Shown: positions 19,384 through 29,959, counted from the first letter of the stretch. The stretch is 64,000 nucleotides of DNA from Balneola sp. (GCA_002694685.1 NZMW01000017.1:1-64000); one strand, 5' to 3'. Notes: generated by a model from the sequence alone, not told the origin. Translations and numbers: made by a program.

Positions 19384-22300
19384 TTAGGCCTGTGTAGCCG
19401 CTTTATTTCTTCGGAAAAGTTCTTTAAACCACTCAATAGTCATACTTAGCGACACAGAGATGACGGGGGTAATGAAGAGGGTCAAAATTGATCCAAACAT
19501 TAAACCGCCAATCACGGCTTTTGCAAGTGGAGACCATGTTTCTGCACCGGAACCAATTTCAAGCGAAAGAGGAATCATAGAACAAATGGTTGTGATAGCA
19601 GTAAGTAAAATAGGGCGCATTCTGCGGCGACAAGCTTCTGTTATTTGTTTGAGAAGTTCAGAGTTCTTAGCGGTAGGTTTCACTTTCCAGAAGAAGACAG
19701 GGATAAATAGATTATGCCATCTTACAGAATCCTTGTTCAGCATATCATAATCAATACCTTTGGTATAAAGGTGCATATAATCAACTAAGACAATCCCGTT
19801 ATTCACGATGATACCGACCAGCATAAAGATTCCAATTTGGGAAGTTGTGCTAAGTGGATCACCTATTGTAAACAGGTAAGCAAGCGCTCCAAACATTGCC
19901 AAAGGAATGCATAACCATATCACGAAAGGATCTCTGAAGTTTTCGAACAGGGAGGCCATAATCATAAACATGAGTAATAGTGCTGCCAATAGTGCAAAAC
20001 CAAACTCAGACTGCCCCTGCTGAGTCTCACGTGTGCCACCCGTAAATTCATATCGATATCCTTCAGGAAGAACCACTTCGGTTTTAAGGAAATTTCTGAT
20101 TACAGGTTCATACTCCAAGGCATTACCTTGCACCTGAATGTTTACATCCAGTAGAGTCTCACGGTCTCGCCGGCTGAAAGAATCTACACCTTCAGTGGGT
20201 ACAAATTGACCAACAGCAGCAATAGGAATTCGTTGATCTCCAACTTGAAAAACCTCAAGATCAAAAAGATCTTCTCGACTGGTTAAAGCTTGTTTTTGAG
20301 TTCGCACTTCAATCGGAATTTCTCGTCCATCGGCTATATAGTACCCTGCCTGGTTCCCTAAGGTTTGCGTTCTGAGATTTCCGGCAATGGTGTTCAAGTT
20401 TGTGCCAAGTTTTCCAAGACGTTCACGGTCGGCATAAAAGTGTAGTTCAGGGGTTGGATCTGTACGGCCATTATCGACAGAAACCACGGTTGGATCATCT
20501 AAGAGCTTCGCTTCAATTTTAGCGGAGATAGCTACGAGCTCTTGAATCTCAGGTCCAATGAGGCTAAGTCGAATAGAGCCACCACCTGAATTCCAGCCTC
20601 GGCCAAAGCGAAGTCCACCACCTTCAACCCGAACCCGAACATCTACGCCAGGGGAGGTTAATTCTTCTCGTAGAAGGACTGCGAAATCAGTACTGCTTTG
20701 CTCCCTTTCTGTTTCAGGAACGAGTGTTAGACTAATTTCTCCCCGGTTACTTTGAGTATTCCAGCGACTCCGGCCAATAGAGGTAATCATAGTCTCAACC
20801 TCTGGCATGTTACCAATACGGTCGCTGAAATTCTCCATCACGTTAGCGGTACGGGTGAGTTTACTCCCCTCTGGTAGGCTAATATCAATATCGATTTGTC
20901 CGGAATCAGCTTCGGGGAATCCTTCCTTAGAAATGTTCGTGTATAAGTAGAAAGTGCCTGCTAAAATGCCAACCATAGCAAGTAACGGAACCCATTTATG
21001 GTGGAAAAACCAGCCGAGTATTTTTGTATATCCACGTTCAATTTTTGAAATGCCTCTGAACGCAAGGTTTTTAGCATTAAACTGATTGGCATCTAAGGTT
21101 AGTAAAGAGATAACCGGAACCAAAATAATGGATGATAAGAATGAGAAGCCAATAGCAAAACAGATGGTGTAGGCGAACTCACGGAAAAAAGCCCCCTGCG
21201 TACCTGATATCAAAATAATAGGAATAAAAACTCCAAGGGTCGTGAGGGTTGAACCAAGAAGTGCTCCGATAACTTCATTTGTCCCTTCCAATGCAGCTTT
21301 AAAACGTGGGGTTCCCTCTTCCAGTTTTCGTGCAATACTTTCAGTAACTACGATAGAGTTATCAACCAAAAGTCCGATCGCCAGTGCCAGAGCAGAGATA
21401 GTTAAAATATTAAGTGTTAGATCTGCAGCATACATAGCGGCAAAACTGGCAGCTATGGAAACCGGGATAGAGGAAGCCACAACAAGTGAAATTCGCCATC
21501 CACCCATAAACAATAGGATTACTAAAATAACAACAACAAGTGCCGCCGTAGCCGACTGTGCAAGGTTATTAACAGAGTCTTCAATGGTTTTTCCTTCATC
21601 TGAAAGTACTTGAAGAACCACACCCGGTGGAAGTATGTCGTTAATTTCAGGGACAACCGCTTTTACGGCATTTACCACATCAAGCGTATTGGCATCTGAA
21701 TTTTTTTGGACTTCTACCGAAACACTATTGCGGCCGTTTACCTTCACCAAACTGGTTACTTCTGTAAATCCATCACTTACATCAGCCACATCTTTAATTC
21801 GAATTGGGACACCGTTCTCAGAGATGTTGACAATAGTATTGGCAATTTGATCTACGGTTTGATAGGTAGATTGAGCTCTTACACTGTAATTAATCCGGTC
21901 TGCTACAACATTACCTATGGGGAGCTGTACGTTGTTCTGGCGAAGTGCATTTTGAATGTCAGCAGGAGATAGGTTATGCTGAGCCAGTTTCATTGGAGTC
22001 ACATCGATATAAATACGTCGCTCAAGTCCGCCCTGAGTCTCCGCTGATGCAAGCCCTTCAATACGTTCTAGTCTGGTTTCAACGGTTTCAATACCAATGT
22101 TTCTTAGTTCATCAAGACCTCGGTTGTCAGCGTCAATACTCAGCCTCATAATGGGCCTGCTTTCGGGGTCAAATTGAAAGATAACCGGTTCCTGAGCCTG
22201 ATCCGGGAGTTCACCCCGAATTTGGTCAATAGCTTTACGGACTTTAAGTTCCGTTTTGCGGATATCAGAGCCTTCTCTTAACCGCAGGATTACAAATGCA

Positions 22301-22572
22301 TTTCCGCGGCTTACCCGTGCTTCAAGAGTTTCAATTCCTTCAATCGCAGAAACGGCTCCTTCAATAGGGTTTACTATTAACCGATTAATATCTTCCGGGG
22401 ATACATTATTGTACCCGGATGAGACGGCCAGGACCGGGATATTCAATGAAGGATACAGCGTAACCTTTAGGTTGGTTAATGAAAAAACACCAAAGCCAAT
22501 CACGATGAGTGTCATCATAATGACGGTAATGGGGCGCTTTAAAATACCTCCGGCTACACTGAACTGTTTCAT
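19384..22572 (-). CDS. RND efflux permease, second of the pair (AcrB/MdtC class)
   Basis: The 1062-residue inner-membrane permease has the RND layout: one N-terminal helix (RPITVIMMTLIVIGFG), a large porter domain, a TM2-6 block, a second porter domain and a TM8-12 block. In TM4 the proton-relay pair reads Asp404-Asn405 (LLVDNSIVV) where most relatives have Asp-Asp. In TM10 the AcrB-type lysine is replaced (GIIVNNGIVLVDY), as is common in this subfamily. Its ATG overlaps the end of the preceding permease by four bases (ATGA), so the two are translationally coupled. Substrates cannot be predicted. Confidence 0.93.
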   Translation of the reverse strand: MKQFSVAGGILKRPITVIMMTLIVIGFGVFSLTNLKVTLYPSLNIPVLAVSSGYNNVSPEDINRLIVNPIEGAVSAIEGIETLEARVSRGNAFVILRLREGSDIRKTELKVRKAIDQIRGELPDQAQEPVIFQFDPESRPIMRLSIDADNRGLDELRNIGIETVETRLERIEGLASAETQGGLERRIYIDVTPMKLAQHNLSPADIQNALRQNNVQLPIGNVVADRINYSVRAQSTYQTVDQIANTIVNISENGVPIRIKDVADVSDGFTEVTSLVKVNGRNSVSVEVQKNSDANTLDVVNAVKAVVPEINDILPPGVVLQVLSDEGKTIEDSVNNLAQSATAALVVVILVILLFMGGWRISLVVASSIPVSIAASFAAMYAADLTLNILTISALALAIGLLVDNSIVVTESIARKLEEGTPRFKAALEGTNEVIGALLGSTLTTLGVFIPIILISGTQGAFFREFAYTICFAIGFSFLSSIILVPVISLLTLDANQFNAKNLAFRGISKIERGYTKILGWFFHHKWVPLLAMVGILAGTFYLYTNISKEGFPEADSGQIDIDISLPEGSKLTRTANVMENFSDRIGNMPEVETMITSIGRSRWNTQSNRGEISLTLVPETEREQSSTDFAVLLREELTSPGVDVRVRVEGGGLRFGRGWNSGGGSIRLSLIGPEIQELVAISAKIEAKLLDDPTVVSVDNGRTDPTPELHFYADRERLGKLGTNLNTIAGNLRTQTLGNQAGYYIADGREIPIEVRTQKQALTSREDLFDLEVFQVGDQRIPIAAVGQFVPTEGVDSFSRRDRETLLDVNIQVQGNALEYEPVIRNFLKTEVVLPEGYRYEFTGGTRETQQGQSEFGFALLAALLLMFMIMASLFENFRDPFVIWLCIPLAMFGALAYLFTIGDPLSTTSQIGIFMLVGIIVNNGIVLVDYMHLYTKGIDYDMLNKDSVRWHNLFIPVFFWKVKPTAKNSELLKQITEACRRRMRPILLTAITTICSMIPLSLEIGSGAETWSPLAKAVIGGLMFGSILTLFITPVISVSLSMTIEWFKELFRRNKAATQA

Positions 22573-25500
22573 GCTAAGGCCTCTTTTTGGTTTGCTAAGG
22601 GATCAACTTTATGGACGGCATCAAAGCCAAATTTCTCTACCCAACTATTTATGATATTATAAAAACAAGGAACTACAAAAAGCATCAGCAGAGTACTCAT
22701 TGTTAAACCGCCGATAACAGTTCTTGCCATGGGGCTCCAGGTCTCTGAACCAGAACCTAACTCAAGAGCTAAAGGAACCATTGATAGAATAGTGGTGAAT
22801 GCAGTCATCAAAATTGGGCGCAATCTACGGGTGGCACCATCAGCAATTGCTTGGTGACGTTCTATACCACGAGATTGTAATATTTTGATGTAGTCAATCA
22901 TCACGATACCGTTGTTAACTACAATTCCTGTAAGTAAAATCAACCCTACCATTGATGTTACACTAACGCTGGTTCCTGTAATCCAAAGCATAATTAATAC
23001 ACCTGTTAACGCAAGAGGAATGGTTAGTATGATAATAAAGGGCTCAACCAGGCTCTCAAATTGTGAAGCCATGACCATATAGGTTAGAATGCCGGCAATC
23101 ATGAAGGCAATCAGTAAAAAGTTGAATGACTCTGTTTGTTCCTCGGCAGTACCGGCAATTTCATAGCGGTATTCATCCGGCCAGTCCACATCATTCAGCA
23201 AAGCACGTGCGCCTGCGGTTGCTGTTTTTAAGTCAGTTCCTGTAAGTTCTGCTGTAACTTCTGTTACGCGTTCCTGATCAATACGAAGGACGTTCGTAGG
23301 ACCTGAATACCTTTCCACACGGGCAAGGTTCTTCAATGGCATCCAGTTTCCGTCAGGGGTTTGAATTTGAATGTTGGCTAAATCGACAGACTGAGATTTA
23401 TCCATTGGATCCAGCTCTACTACTACCTCAAATTCCACACCTTGATCTACAAAAGCAGTAGCAACATTCCCTTTTACGGCATTACTTACTGCTGTGGCTA
23501 CCTGATTGGTATTCATTCCAACTCTTGAAATTCTCTCGCGATCCATGATTAATCGCAATTCCGGTCTGCCCTGATCAGAAGTACTGAATACGCTATTAAT
23601 TCCATCAACCTGAAGTAATTTCTCCTTTACTCCATTAGCCAGTTCTTCCTTAATTGCAGGATCGTAGCCAAAGATTTGAACAATCAGTCCATTTTCTCCA
23701 TCTGGACTTAGCGGATCAATAATTATTTCCTGAATCTGAACTCCGGGGACAATTTTGAGTTCTTCGAGTAGGGAGGAAGTGATTTCAAATTGAGTTCGGT
23801 CTCGCTCGTTTTGTGGGACTAGCTCGATACGAACCGTTCCTGTAAAACCACCCGGATCGTCTGCACCTTCAATTCCTTCCTTGTCGCCATAATCAGAAAC
23901 TACCAAACGGGCTTCGGGGACTTCCTGCTCAATAATACTTTCAACCTGAGAGATTGAGCGTTCAAGCTCAAATAAATTCACACCCGGCTCTCTTTGTACC
24001 TGAAGAGTGAAGGCATTTTCATCAACACGCGGAAAAAATTCACCCCCGATGAAGTAGAACAAAGGAAGGCTGATTACAAAAAGGAGAACCGCACCGGTAA
24101 CAACCATGCCACTTCTGTTTAGAGCTGCATCAAGCTGTTTGTTATAGGTAGATTCAATTTTGTTCAATAGGTTGCTGAAAAAGACGGCAATCTTATTCTT
24201 GGCTTCAAAAGACTGAGCCTTCTCTTTGAAAAATTGCGAAGTCATTAGTGGGATAAGAGTCAGCGCCACTAAGGAAGAAATAGATAAAGAGAAAGAAATT
24301 GTCAGTGCCAAATCACGGAATAGGAAACCGGCAATACCCGGAACAAACAATATGGGTAAGAAAACAACCAGTGTGGTAAGGGTTGAAATTACCACGGGAA
24401 CGGCCACCTCTTTAGCCCCTTTTACTGAGGCCTCATTCCGACCCGCACCTTGCTCCCTAAACCTGAAAATATTCTCCAGAACAACCACCGCATCATCAAC
24501 TACCATACCAACGGCAAGCGTAAGACCGGAGAGAGATATGATATTCAAGCTCAAGTCTGCGATATCCATCACCGTAAAGGTTGTGATAATAGATACCGGA
24601 ATAGAAATAGCGATAATGAGAGCAGAACGCCCGGACCGAAGAAAAGCGAGCAGAATCAGAACCACTAGCAGAACGGCTTGAACTCCCGTTAGTAATAGGT
24701 TGCTGATAGATTCTTCAATGAAATCAGCTTTATTGGTCAGTACTGAAATTTCTATATCGTTGGGCAGGCTTCTCTTAATTTCGTCAAGGCCTCCAACTAC
24801 TGCGTTTGCTGAAGAAACAACGTTGGCATCACTTTGGCGATATACATTCAATATCACGCCATTTTCACCATTAATGTGGACATTACCGATGGGCTGAGCG
24901 ATACCATCTTCAACTTTGGCAATATCTTTCAAAAGCAAAGGCTGCTCATTTCGAACGGTTATGATGGTATTTCGAATCTGATCTACATTCTTAAATTCAC
25001 CAATAGTTCTCAGTGAATAGATGGTATTTCCTTCTGTGAGCTGACCGGCTGGTACTTGTATATTTTCTTGCTGAAGCTTAGAGGCGATGTCAGCAATAGT
25101 GATGTTGTACAGACGCATCTTTTCATTGTCGATCTGTACATTAATTTGCCGTTCTAAGCCGCCGGAAGTCTCTACGGAGGCAATTCCATTGATACGCTCT
25201 AAACGTTGCTCTAAAACCTGTTTTGAGTATGTACGTAGCTCACGTGGACTTCGTGCGTTGGAGGTAACCGTCAGTACTACAATAGGCTCTTGGTTGGGGT
25301 CATAAGAGAAAACCAGAGGAGTTTCAGCATCATCAGGAATAGAGCGTTCTACAAAACCCAACTCCTTACGGACGTCATTTTCGGCTTCATAAAGATCCGT
25401 TCCCCATTCAAAATTCAGTTTTACAACAGAAGCACCCTGACTGGATAGAGACCGAACTTTACGAATACCGCTAATACTGCCAACGGATTCTTCAATAGGT

Positions 25501-25697
25501 CGGGTTACCAGTGTTTCGATATCCTCCGGAGCTACACCTTCGTAGCTGGTGTAAACCGTAATAGTAGGGAAGGAAACATCCGGGTATAGGTTTAACCGAA
25601 GATTTTGTAATCCATAAAACCCAAATCCTAAAAGGATGAGGGTGGTCATTAAAAATGTAATTGGGCGATCAACCGCCAGTTTGGATAAAGATCCCAT
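22569..25697 (-). CDS. RND efflux permease, first of the pair (AcrB/MdtB class)
   Basis: The 1042-residue RND permease has the same layout as its downstream neighbour but clearly diverged sequence. The TM4 relay is complete, Asp401-Asp402 in VVDDAVVVLENIF. TM10 reads GIVVNNGIVMIDY. It starts five bases after the adaptor gene and overlaps the next permease gene by four bases, so adaptor and two permeases form one operon. Two unlike permeases behind one adaptor recall the MdtABC heteromeric pump. No TolC-like gene is present. Confidence 0.93.
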   Translation of the reverse strand: MGSLSKLAVDRPITFLMTTLILLGFGFYGLQNLRLNLYPDVSFPTITVYTSYEGVAPEDIETLVTRPIEESVGSISGIRKVRSLSSQGASVVKLNFEWGTDLYEAENDVRKELGFVERSIPDDAETPLVFSYDPNQEPIVVLTVTSNARSPRELRTYSKQVLEQRLERINGIASVETSGGLERQINVQIDNEKMRLYNITIADIASKLQQENIQVPAGQLTEGNTIYSLRTIGEFKNVDQIRNTIITVRNEQPLLLKDIAKVEDGIAQPIGNVHINGENGVILNVYRQSDANVVSSANAVVGGLDEIKRSLPNDIEISVLTNKADFIEESISNLLLTGVQAVLLVVLILLAFLRSGRSALIIAISIPVSIITTFTVMDIADLSLNIISLSGLTLAVGMVVDDAVVVLENIFRFREQGAGRNEASVKGAKEVAVPVVISTLTTLVVFLPILFVPGIAGFLFRDLALTISFSLSISSLVALTLIPLMTSQFFKEKAQSFEAKNKIAVFFSNLLNKIESTYNKQLDAALNRSGMVVTGAVLLFVISLPLFYFIGGEFFPRVDENAFTLQVQREPGVNLFELERSISQVESIIEQEVPEARLVVSDYGDKEGIEGADDPGGFTGTVRIELVPQNERDRTQFEITSSLLEELKIVPGVQIQEIIIDPLSPDGENGLIVQIFGYDPAIKEELANGVKEKLLQVDGINSVFSTSDQGRPELRLIMDRERISRVGMNTNQVATAVSNAVKGNVATAFVDQGVEFEVVVELDPMDKSQSVDLANIQIQTPDGNWMPLKNLARVERYSGPTNVLRIDQERVTEVTAELTGTDLKTATAGARALLNDVDWPDEYRYEIAGTAEEQTESFNFLLIAFMIAGILTYMVMASQFESLVEPFIIILTIPLALTGVLIMLWITGTSVSVTSMVGLILLTGIVVNNGIVMIDYIKILQSRGIERHQAIADGATRRLRPILMTAFTTILSMVPLALELGSGSETWSPMARTVIGGLTMSTLLMLFVVPCFYNIINSWVEKFGFDAVHKVDPLANQKEALA

Positions 25698-25702
25698 CAG
25701 TA

Positions 25703-27082
25703 CTACTCGTTTGTGGTTGAATCAGCAGAAGAAGCTTGTTGCTGGCGTAACTTTTGTAGGTAAGCCATACGTTCTTGTTGCGACATGCCTTGCATTTCTT
25801 CACGCGCTTTTGTTCGCTCTTCTTCACTCATATTGGCTAAAGGATTTTGTCTTCCTTGAGGGCGATTGCCTTGTTGAGCTTGTTCTTCCTGCCCCTCTTG
25901 TCCGCCGATTTGACGTTCCTGGGGAGCCTGAAATTGGTCTCCAGATGCTACGGCGATACGAGCTCCATCTTCAAGCCCGCTTTGACCGGTGATAATAATT
26001 TCATCGTTGGGAAGTAAGCCGCTTAACACTTCAATACGGTCGCCTTGTTCGATGCCTAATTCCAATTGGCGTCGTTCTGCAACAGAATCACCCCGCGAAA
26101 CAAAAACAGAATAGGTTCGCTCCAGTTCAATAGTATTAGATTCCGGATTGATAACGGTTTCAACCTGTTCAACCAATGCACTTCGAGGAACGATCAAGGC
26201 TTGGTCTTTGGTGGTGATATTAATAACATTTTCAGCCAGCACTCCTGGGTAAATTGAATTACCCATACTAGTAAGTGTGATAACTACTTCTCCCAAACCT
26301 GTAGTAGCGTCTAGTTGAGGACTTTTTCTAGAAACAATTCCTCTTGCGCTAACGCTACTTTCATTAGAAAGGCGCAGATTAACTTCTTGACCTACAGCAA
26401 CGGCCCGCCAGTCTTGTACTGGTAAATAAATGCGGGATTCATATCCATTTGTACTGGCAACCTGAAATAGTTCCGTTCCGGTTGTCGCTAAATCGCCAAC
26501 TTCCAAAGCACGTGATGTAATCACACCGGTAACAGGGGCGCGTACAACGGTATTATTAAAGTCTTCTTGGGCTTGTGTGAGTGATGAACGGGCTGACTCA
26601 AATTGAGCTCGGGAACTTTGGTAAGCAGCCTGAGCGATGTCCATTTCAGACTCACTGGTAAGGTCGCGCTCCATTAAACTCTTTTGTCGCTCGTATTCAG
26701 AACTATCTCTTCGTACCGCAATTCTGGTCTGTTGTAGTTGAGAGCGGGCCTGGCTAAGCTGGTCCCGGAATGTAGCATCATATATCTTAGCAAGAGCCTG
26801 CCCTTGACGGACGGTATCTCCAAGATCCACATAAATTTCAGTGAGTCTGTTACTAACTTGAGGGAGAACTGAAATCACGTTTTGTGCTTTTACGTTACCG
26901 TAAGACCTAACCTGATCGGCAATGGAGCCAAGCTGGATATTTTGTGTTTCAACACTTGTTGCAGGTCGGCCTCCATTTCCTCCAAATCGAGAAAAGGGTG
27001 AACTGCTTTCGCTGGAATCATCACTTCCACAGCTTATTGTTAGAACAGCCAGTAAAGCAATTAAAAAGAAAGAGTTTTTCAC
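25703..27082 (-). CDS. RND pump periplasmic adaptor lipoprotein
   Basis: The 459-residue adaptor (membrane fusion protein) has a lipobox (LLAVLTISCG, Cys18). A biotinyl-lipoyl half-motif (LGDTVRQGQALAKIYD) is followed by a helical hairpin of about 90 residues and the second half-motif VRAPVTGVITSRALEVGD. A beta-barrel and membrane-proximal domain come next. The C-terminal tail is long, Gln/Glu/Arg-rich (about residues 385-459) and low in complexity, which is unusual for this family; its role is unknown. It is first in the operon, upstream of both permeases, and would link them to an outer-membrane channel encoded elsewhere. Confidence 0.92.
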   Translation of the reverse strand: MKNSFFLIALLAVLTISCGSDDSSESSSPFSRFGGNGGRPATSVETQNIQLGSIADQVRSYGNVKAQNVISVLPQVSNRLTEIYVDLGDTVRQGQALAKIYDATFRDQLSQARSQLQQTRIAVRRDSSEYERQKSLMERDLTSESEMDIAQAAYQSSRAQFESARSSLTQAQEDFNNTVVRAPVTGVITSRALEVGDLATTGTELFQVASTNGYESRIYLPVQDWRAVAVGQEVNLRLSNESSVSARGIVSRKSPQLDATTGLGEVVITLTSMGNSIYPGVLAENVINITTKDQALIVPRSALVEQVETVINPESNTIELERTYSVFVSRGDSVAERRQLELGIEQGDRIEVLSGLLPNDEIIITGQSGLEDGARIAVASGDQFQAPQERQIGGQEGQEEQAQQGNRPQGRQNPLANMSEEERTKAREEMQGMSQQERMAYLQKLRQQQASSADSTTNE

Positions 27083-27268
27083 TATTGTAGATTAAATTTA
27101 TTTTTATTGGTGTAATTATACTCAACTGTACAAGTTCATGATAAAGTTCGTTTATACAAGATCTTATTTTGTAAAAAAAAGAAATGAATAGTTACGAATT
27201 GTAACAAGAATGGGAGTAAGCGAATTATTATCTTGGATGACAAATAACAACTAAACTTTCGCTCACTC

Positions 27269-27928
27269 ATGAAATTTTTTATAGACACTGCTGATCTTGA
27301 CGAAATTAAGGAAGCCAATGATCTTGGCGTACTTGACGGAGTAACTACAAACCCAAGTTTATGTGCTAAAATTGGAGTCCGTGACTTTGAAGGACACATC
27401 GCTAAAATATGTGATATCGTAGATGGAGACGTATCTGCTGAAGTTGTTTCAACAGAATATGATGCCATTGTAGAAGAGGGGCGAAATATCTCCAAAATTG
27501 CTGACAATGTAGTCGTAAAAGTCCCTCTGATTAAAGACGGGATTAAAGCAATTAAAACCTTTTCCGAAGAAGGAATTAAAACAAATTGTACACTTTGCTT
27601 TTCACCCACCCAAGCTTTGATTGCCGCAAAAGCAGGAGCCACTTATATATCTCCATTCTTAGGTAGGCTGGATGACATCTCTACCGATGGAATGCAGCTG
27701 ATTCGCGATATCGTACAAATTTATGATAACTACGGGTATGAAACAGAAGTACTGGCAGCAAGTATTCGCCATCCAATGCACTTGCTTGAATGTGCTAAAG
27801 AAGGCGCTGATGTTGCAACCATGCCTCTTAGTGTTATCAAAGGCTTGCTGAAACATCCATTGACTGATTCCGGCCTTGAGCGTTTCTTGGCTGATTGGGA
27901 TGATCTTCAAAAAAGCCTAAACGACTGA
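27269..27928 (+). CDS. Transaldolase / fructose-6-phosphate aldolase family enzyme
   Basis: The 219-residue protein is of the short TalC/FSA type. It begins [20 protein letters not shown], has DGVTTNPSL (residues 23-31) and the Schiff-base lysine Lys84 in [11 protein letters not shown]. Short members act either as transaldolase in the non-oxidative pentose phosphate route or as fructose-6-phosphate aldolase; sequence reading alone does not decide which. It is divergent from the RND operon and ends in a bidirectional terminator shared with the amidase gene. Confidence 0.92.
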   Translation: MKFFIDTADLDEIKEANDLGVLDGVTTNPSLCAKIGVRDFEGHIAKICDIVDGDVSAEVVSTEYDAIVEEGRNISKIADNVVVKVPLIKDGIKAIKTFSEEGIKTNCTLCFSPTQALIAAKAGATYISPFLGRLDDISTDGMQLIRDIVQIYDNYGYETEVLAASIRHPMHLLECAKEGADVATMPLSVIKGLLKHPLTDSGLERFLADWDDLQKSLND

Positions 27929-27954
27929 CACTTGTCTTATAACATATTGATACA

Positions 27955-27983
27955 AAAAAGGCCCACGAAAATGGGCCTTTTTT
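27955..27983. terminator. Bidirectional terminator between aldolase and amidase genes
   Basis: AAAAAGGCCCA pairs with TGGGCCTTTTT around CGAAAA. A-run before and T-run after make it work on both strands for the convergent genes. Confidence 0.92.
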
Positions 27984-28011
27984 ATGTAAAGGAATTCTTT
28001 CCGGGCATTAA

Positions 28012-29574
28012 TTACATGTCAGCATTTTTAAACTGAGGCGCTTTTCTAACATTGGTAGCTTGTTCAAAAGCATAAGCTATTTCAAGAAGTTGAGGTTCAC
28101 TCCACGCTCTCCCAAAGAAAGAAATCCCAACAGGAAGTCCATCAATATATCCCATGGGAACGGTAATATTGGGATAGCCGGAACGAGCAGCAGGAGAGCT
28201 GGAAGAAACCGCAAAGTTATCGCCATTGGTAAGATCCGTTTTCCATGCAGGTCCTCCCGTTGGCCCAATAATAGCATCTAAATTATTCTCATCCATAACT
28301 TTGTCGATACCTTCTGTACGGGTGAATTTCATCATTCGTTCTAAGGCATCGGTATATTCCTCGGAGGTCAGATCGCCTTTCTCACTTGCTTCAATGAGCA
28401 AGTTATGATCAAAATAACGCATCTCTAAAGAATCAGCTAAGGTAGAATCGACAAGTTCAGCCATTGTTTTAACGGGGGCGTCATCACCCAAAGAGGTAAA
28501 GTATTTGTTTAGCCCATCTTTAAATTCATAGAGCATAACCTGGAAAGAGTTACCACCAACATTCGCACCTGAAATTCGGTCAACTTCAACAACAGTGGCT
28601 CCCTGACTTTCCAAGAACCGGACTGTTTCATGCATTAAAGTATCAACCCGGAAATGTCCGCCTAAAGATCCCGTCCAAAGCCCGATTCGTTTTCCTTCAA
28701 GTCCGTCAGCATTTAGAAATTGAGTATAATCGGTGTGGAAGTTTCCTTCGCTTGCCGCGGTTTTAGAGTCAGCTTCATCAACTCCAACCATCGTTCCTAA
28801 AGCAATAGCAGCATCAGTTACGGTACGAGCCATAGGTCCGGGCGTATCCTGGGTGTGGGAAATGGGGATGATTCCGGATCGGCTCAATAGTCCAACTGTA
28901 GGCTTAATACCAACTAACCCATTGGCAGAAGAAGGACAGGTTATGGAACCATTGGTTTCTGTACCGATAGAAAATACCGTTAAGTTTGCAGAAGCGGCAG
29001 CACCAGAACCGGCGCTTGAACCACAAGGGTTTCGGGTCAGATCATAGGGATTGTGAGTTTGCCCACCCAACGCACTCCATCCACTTGACGAAAAGCTACT
29101 ATGGAAATTCGCCCACTCACTAAGGTTTGCTTTGCCAAGAATAACAGCACCGGCATCTCTTAATTTTTGAGTGATAAAAGCATCCTGGTTGGGAATTGAG
29201 CCGTCTAAAATTCGGGCACCAGCGGTGGTAGGCATATCATAGGTATCAATATTATCCTTCAAAACAACAGGGATTCCATGTAAAGGCCCTCGTTTATTTC
29301 CAGCCTGTAATTCTGCATCCAGCCCCCGTGCAACTTCAGTTGCTTTAGGGTTGATATAGATCATTGAGTTGAGCTGAGGACCGAATTCATCAATCGCACT
29401 GATGCGCTTTAAATAGGCATCGGTTACATCTTCAATAGTGAAAGCGCCATTGTCATAACCGGCTTGCAGTTCCGAGATCGTAATTTCTTCAAGCTCCAGC
29501 TGGTGGTACTCAGATTGGGGCTTGCAGCCAAGAATGATAAATGGAAGTAATAGAGAGAGCAGTATTCGTTTCAT
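28012..29574 (-). CDS. Amidase-signature lipoprotein
   Basis: The 520-residue enzyme has a lipobox (IILGC, Cys17) and the full amidase-signature catalytic set: Lys106 in PVVLKDNID, cis-Ser186 in NPCGSSAGSGAA, and nucleophile Ser210 in GTETNGSITCP. The family hydrolyses amides, from glutamine in GatA to peptide amides and fatty acid amides. The lipoprotein signal rules out the cytoplasmic GatA role and points to hydrolysis of external amides or peptides in the envelope. It is monocistronic. Confidence 0.9.
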   Translation of the reverse strand: MKRILLSLLLPFIILGCKPQSEYHQLELEEITISELQAGYDNGAFTIEDVTDAYLKRISAIDEFGPQLNSMIYINPKATEVARGLDAELQAGNKRGPLHGIPVVLKDNIDTYDMPTTAGARILDGSIPNQDAFITQKLRDAGAVILGKANLSEWANFHSSFSSSGWSALGGQTHNPYDLTRNPCGSSAGSGAAASANLTVFSIGTETNGSITCPSSANGLVGIKPTVGLLSRSGIIPISHTQDTPGPMARTVTDAAIALGTMVGVDEADSKTAASEGNFHTDYTQFLNADGLEGKRIGLWTGSLGGHFRVDTLMHETVRFLESQGATVVEVDRISGANVGGNSFQVMLYEFKDGLNKYFTSLGDDAPVKTMAELVDSTLADSLEMRYFDHNLLIEASEKGDLTSEEYTDALERMMKFTRTEGIDKVMDENNLDAIIGPTGGPAWKTDLTNGDNFAVSSSSPAARSGYPNITVPMGYIDGLPVGISFFGRAWSEPQLLEIAYAFEQATNVRKAPQFKNADM

Positions 29575-29638
29575 GAGAAAAAATATTTAGTCCGTAATTA
29601 GACGGGGAATATATCATGCTTTCAGAGTAATTCCAGTT

Positions 29639-29959
29639 TTATGAAATAGAAATGAGCAAGAGAATAGCGAAGATGATGTTTGGAAGGGTTCCAAACTTGG
29701 CGTCTTTCCAGGATTGTATGATCAAGACCTGTGAAACCAGAATACCTACAAAACCGGTTCCTAAGTAGAAGCTAATATTGACCAAATAAAGATTTACAGT
29801 AATCGCAAAAAGAATGAATGAAACCAGCCAGGCGATAGCAGCCGGCTTTGAGATGGGGACGTTTAGTTGCTCAACCTTAGCAAGTTCAAACCCTTTTAAA
29901 AAGCCAAGCAGGTGTATAATTCCATGTAGAGACATGAATATCAGGATGGCAGTTTTCAT
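29639..29959 (-). CDS. Small hypothetical membrane protein
   Basis: A 106-residue hydrophobic protein with about four membrane segments, starting with SLHGIIHLLGFLKGF (about residues 10-24). The His/Gly/Phe-rich first segment recalls small uncharacterised membrane proteins seen in other Bacteroidota, but no named family is claimed. It is flanked by short gaps and lies on the same strand as the amidase and T9SS genes without clear operon linkage. Confidence 0.72.
   Translation of the reverse strand: MKTAILIFMSLHGIIHLLGFLKGFELAKVEQLNVPISKPAAIAWLVSFILFAITVNLYLVNISFYLGTGFVGILVSQVLIIQSWKDAKFGTLPNIIFAILLLISIS

Noticed and set aside
27083-27268. TATAAT-like box upstream of the RND operon as its promoter
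   Set aside because: No -35 box at a reasonable distance; the match is too weak to annotate.
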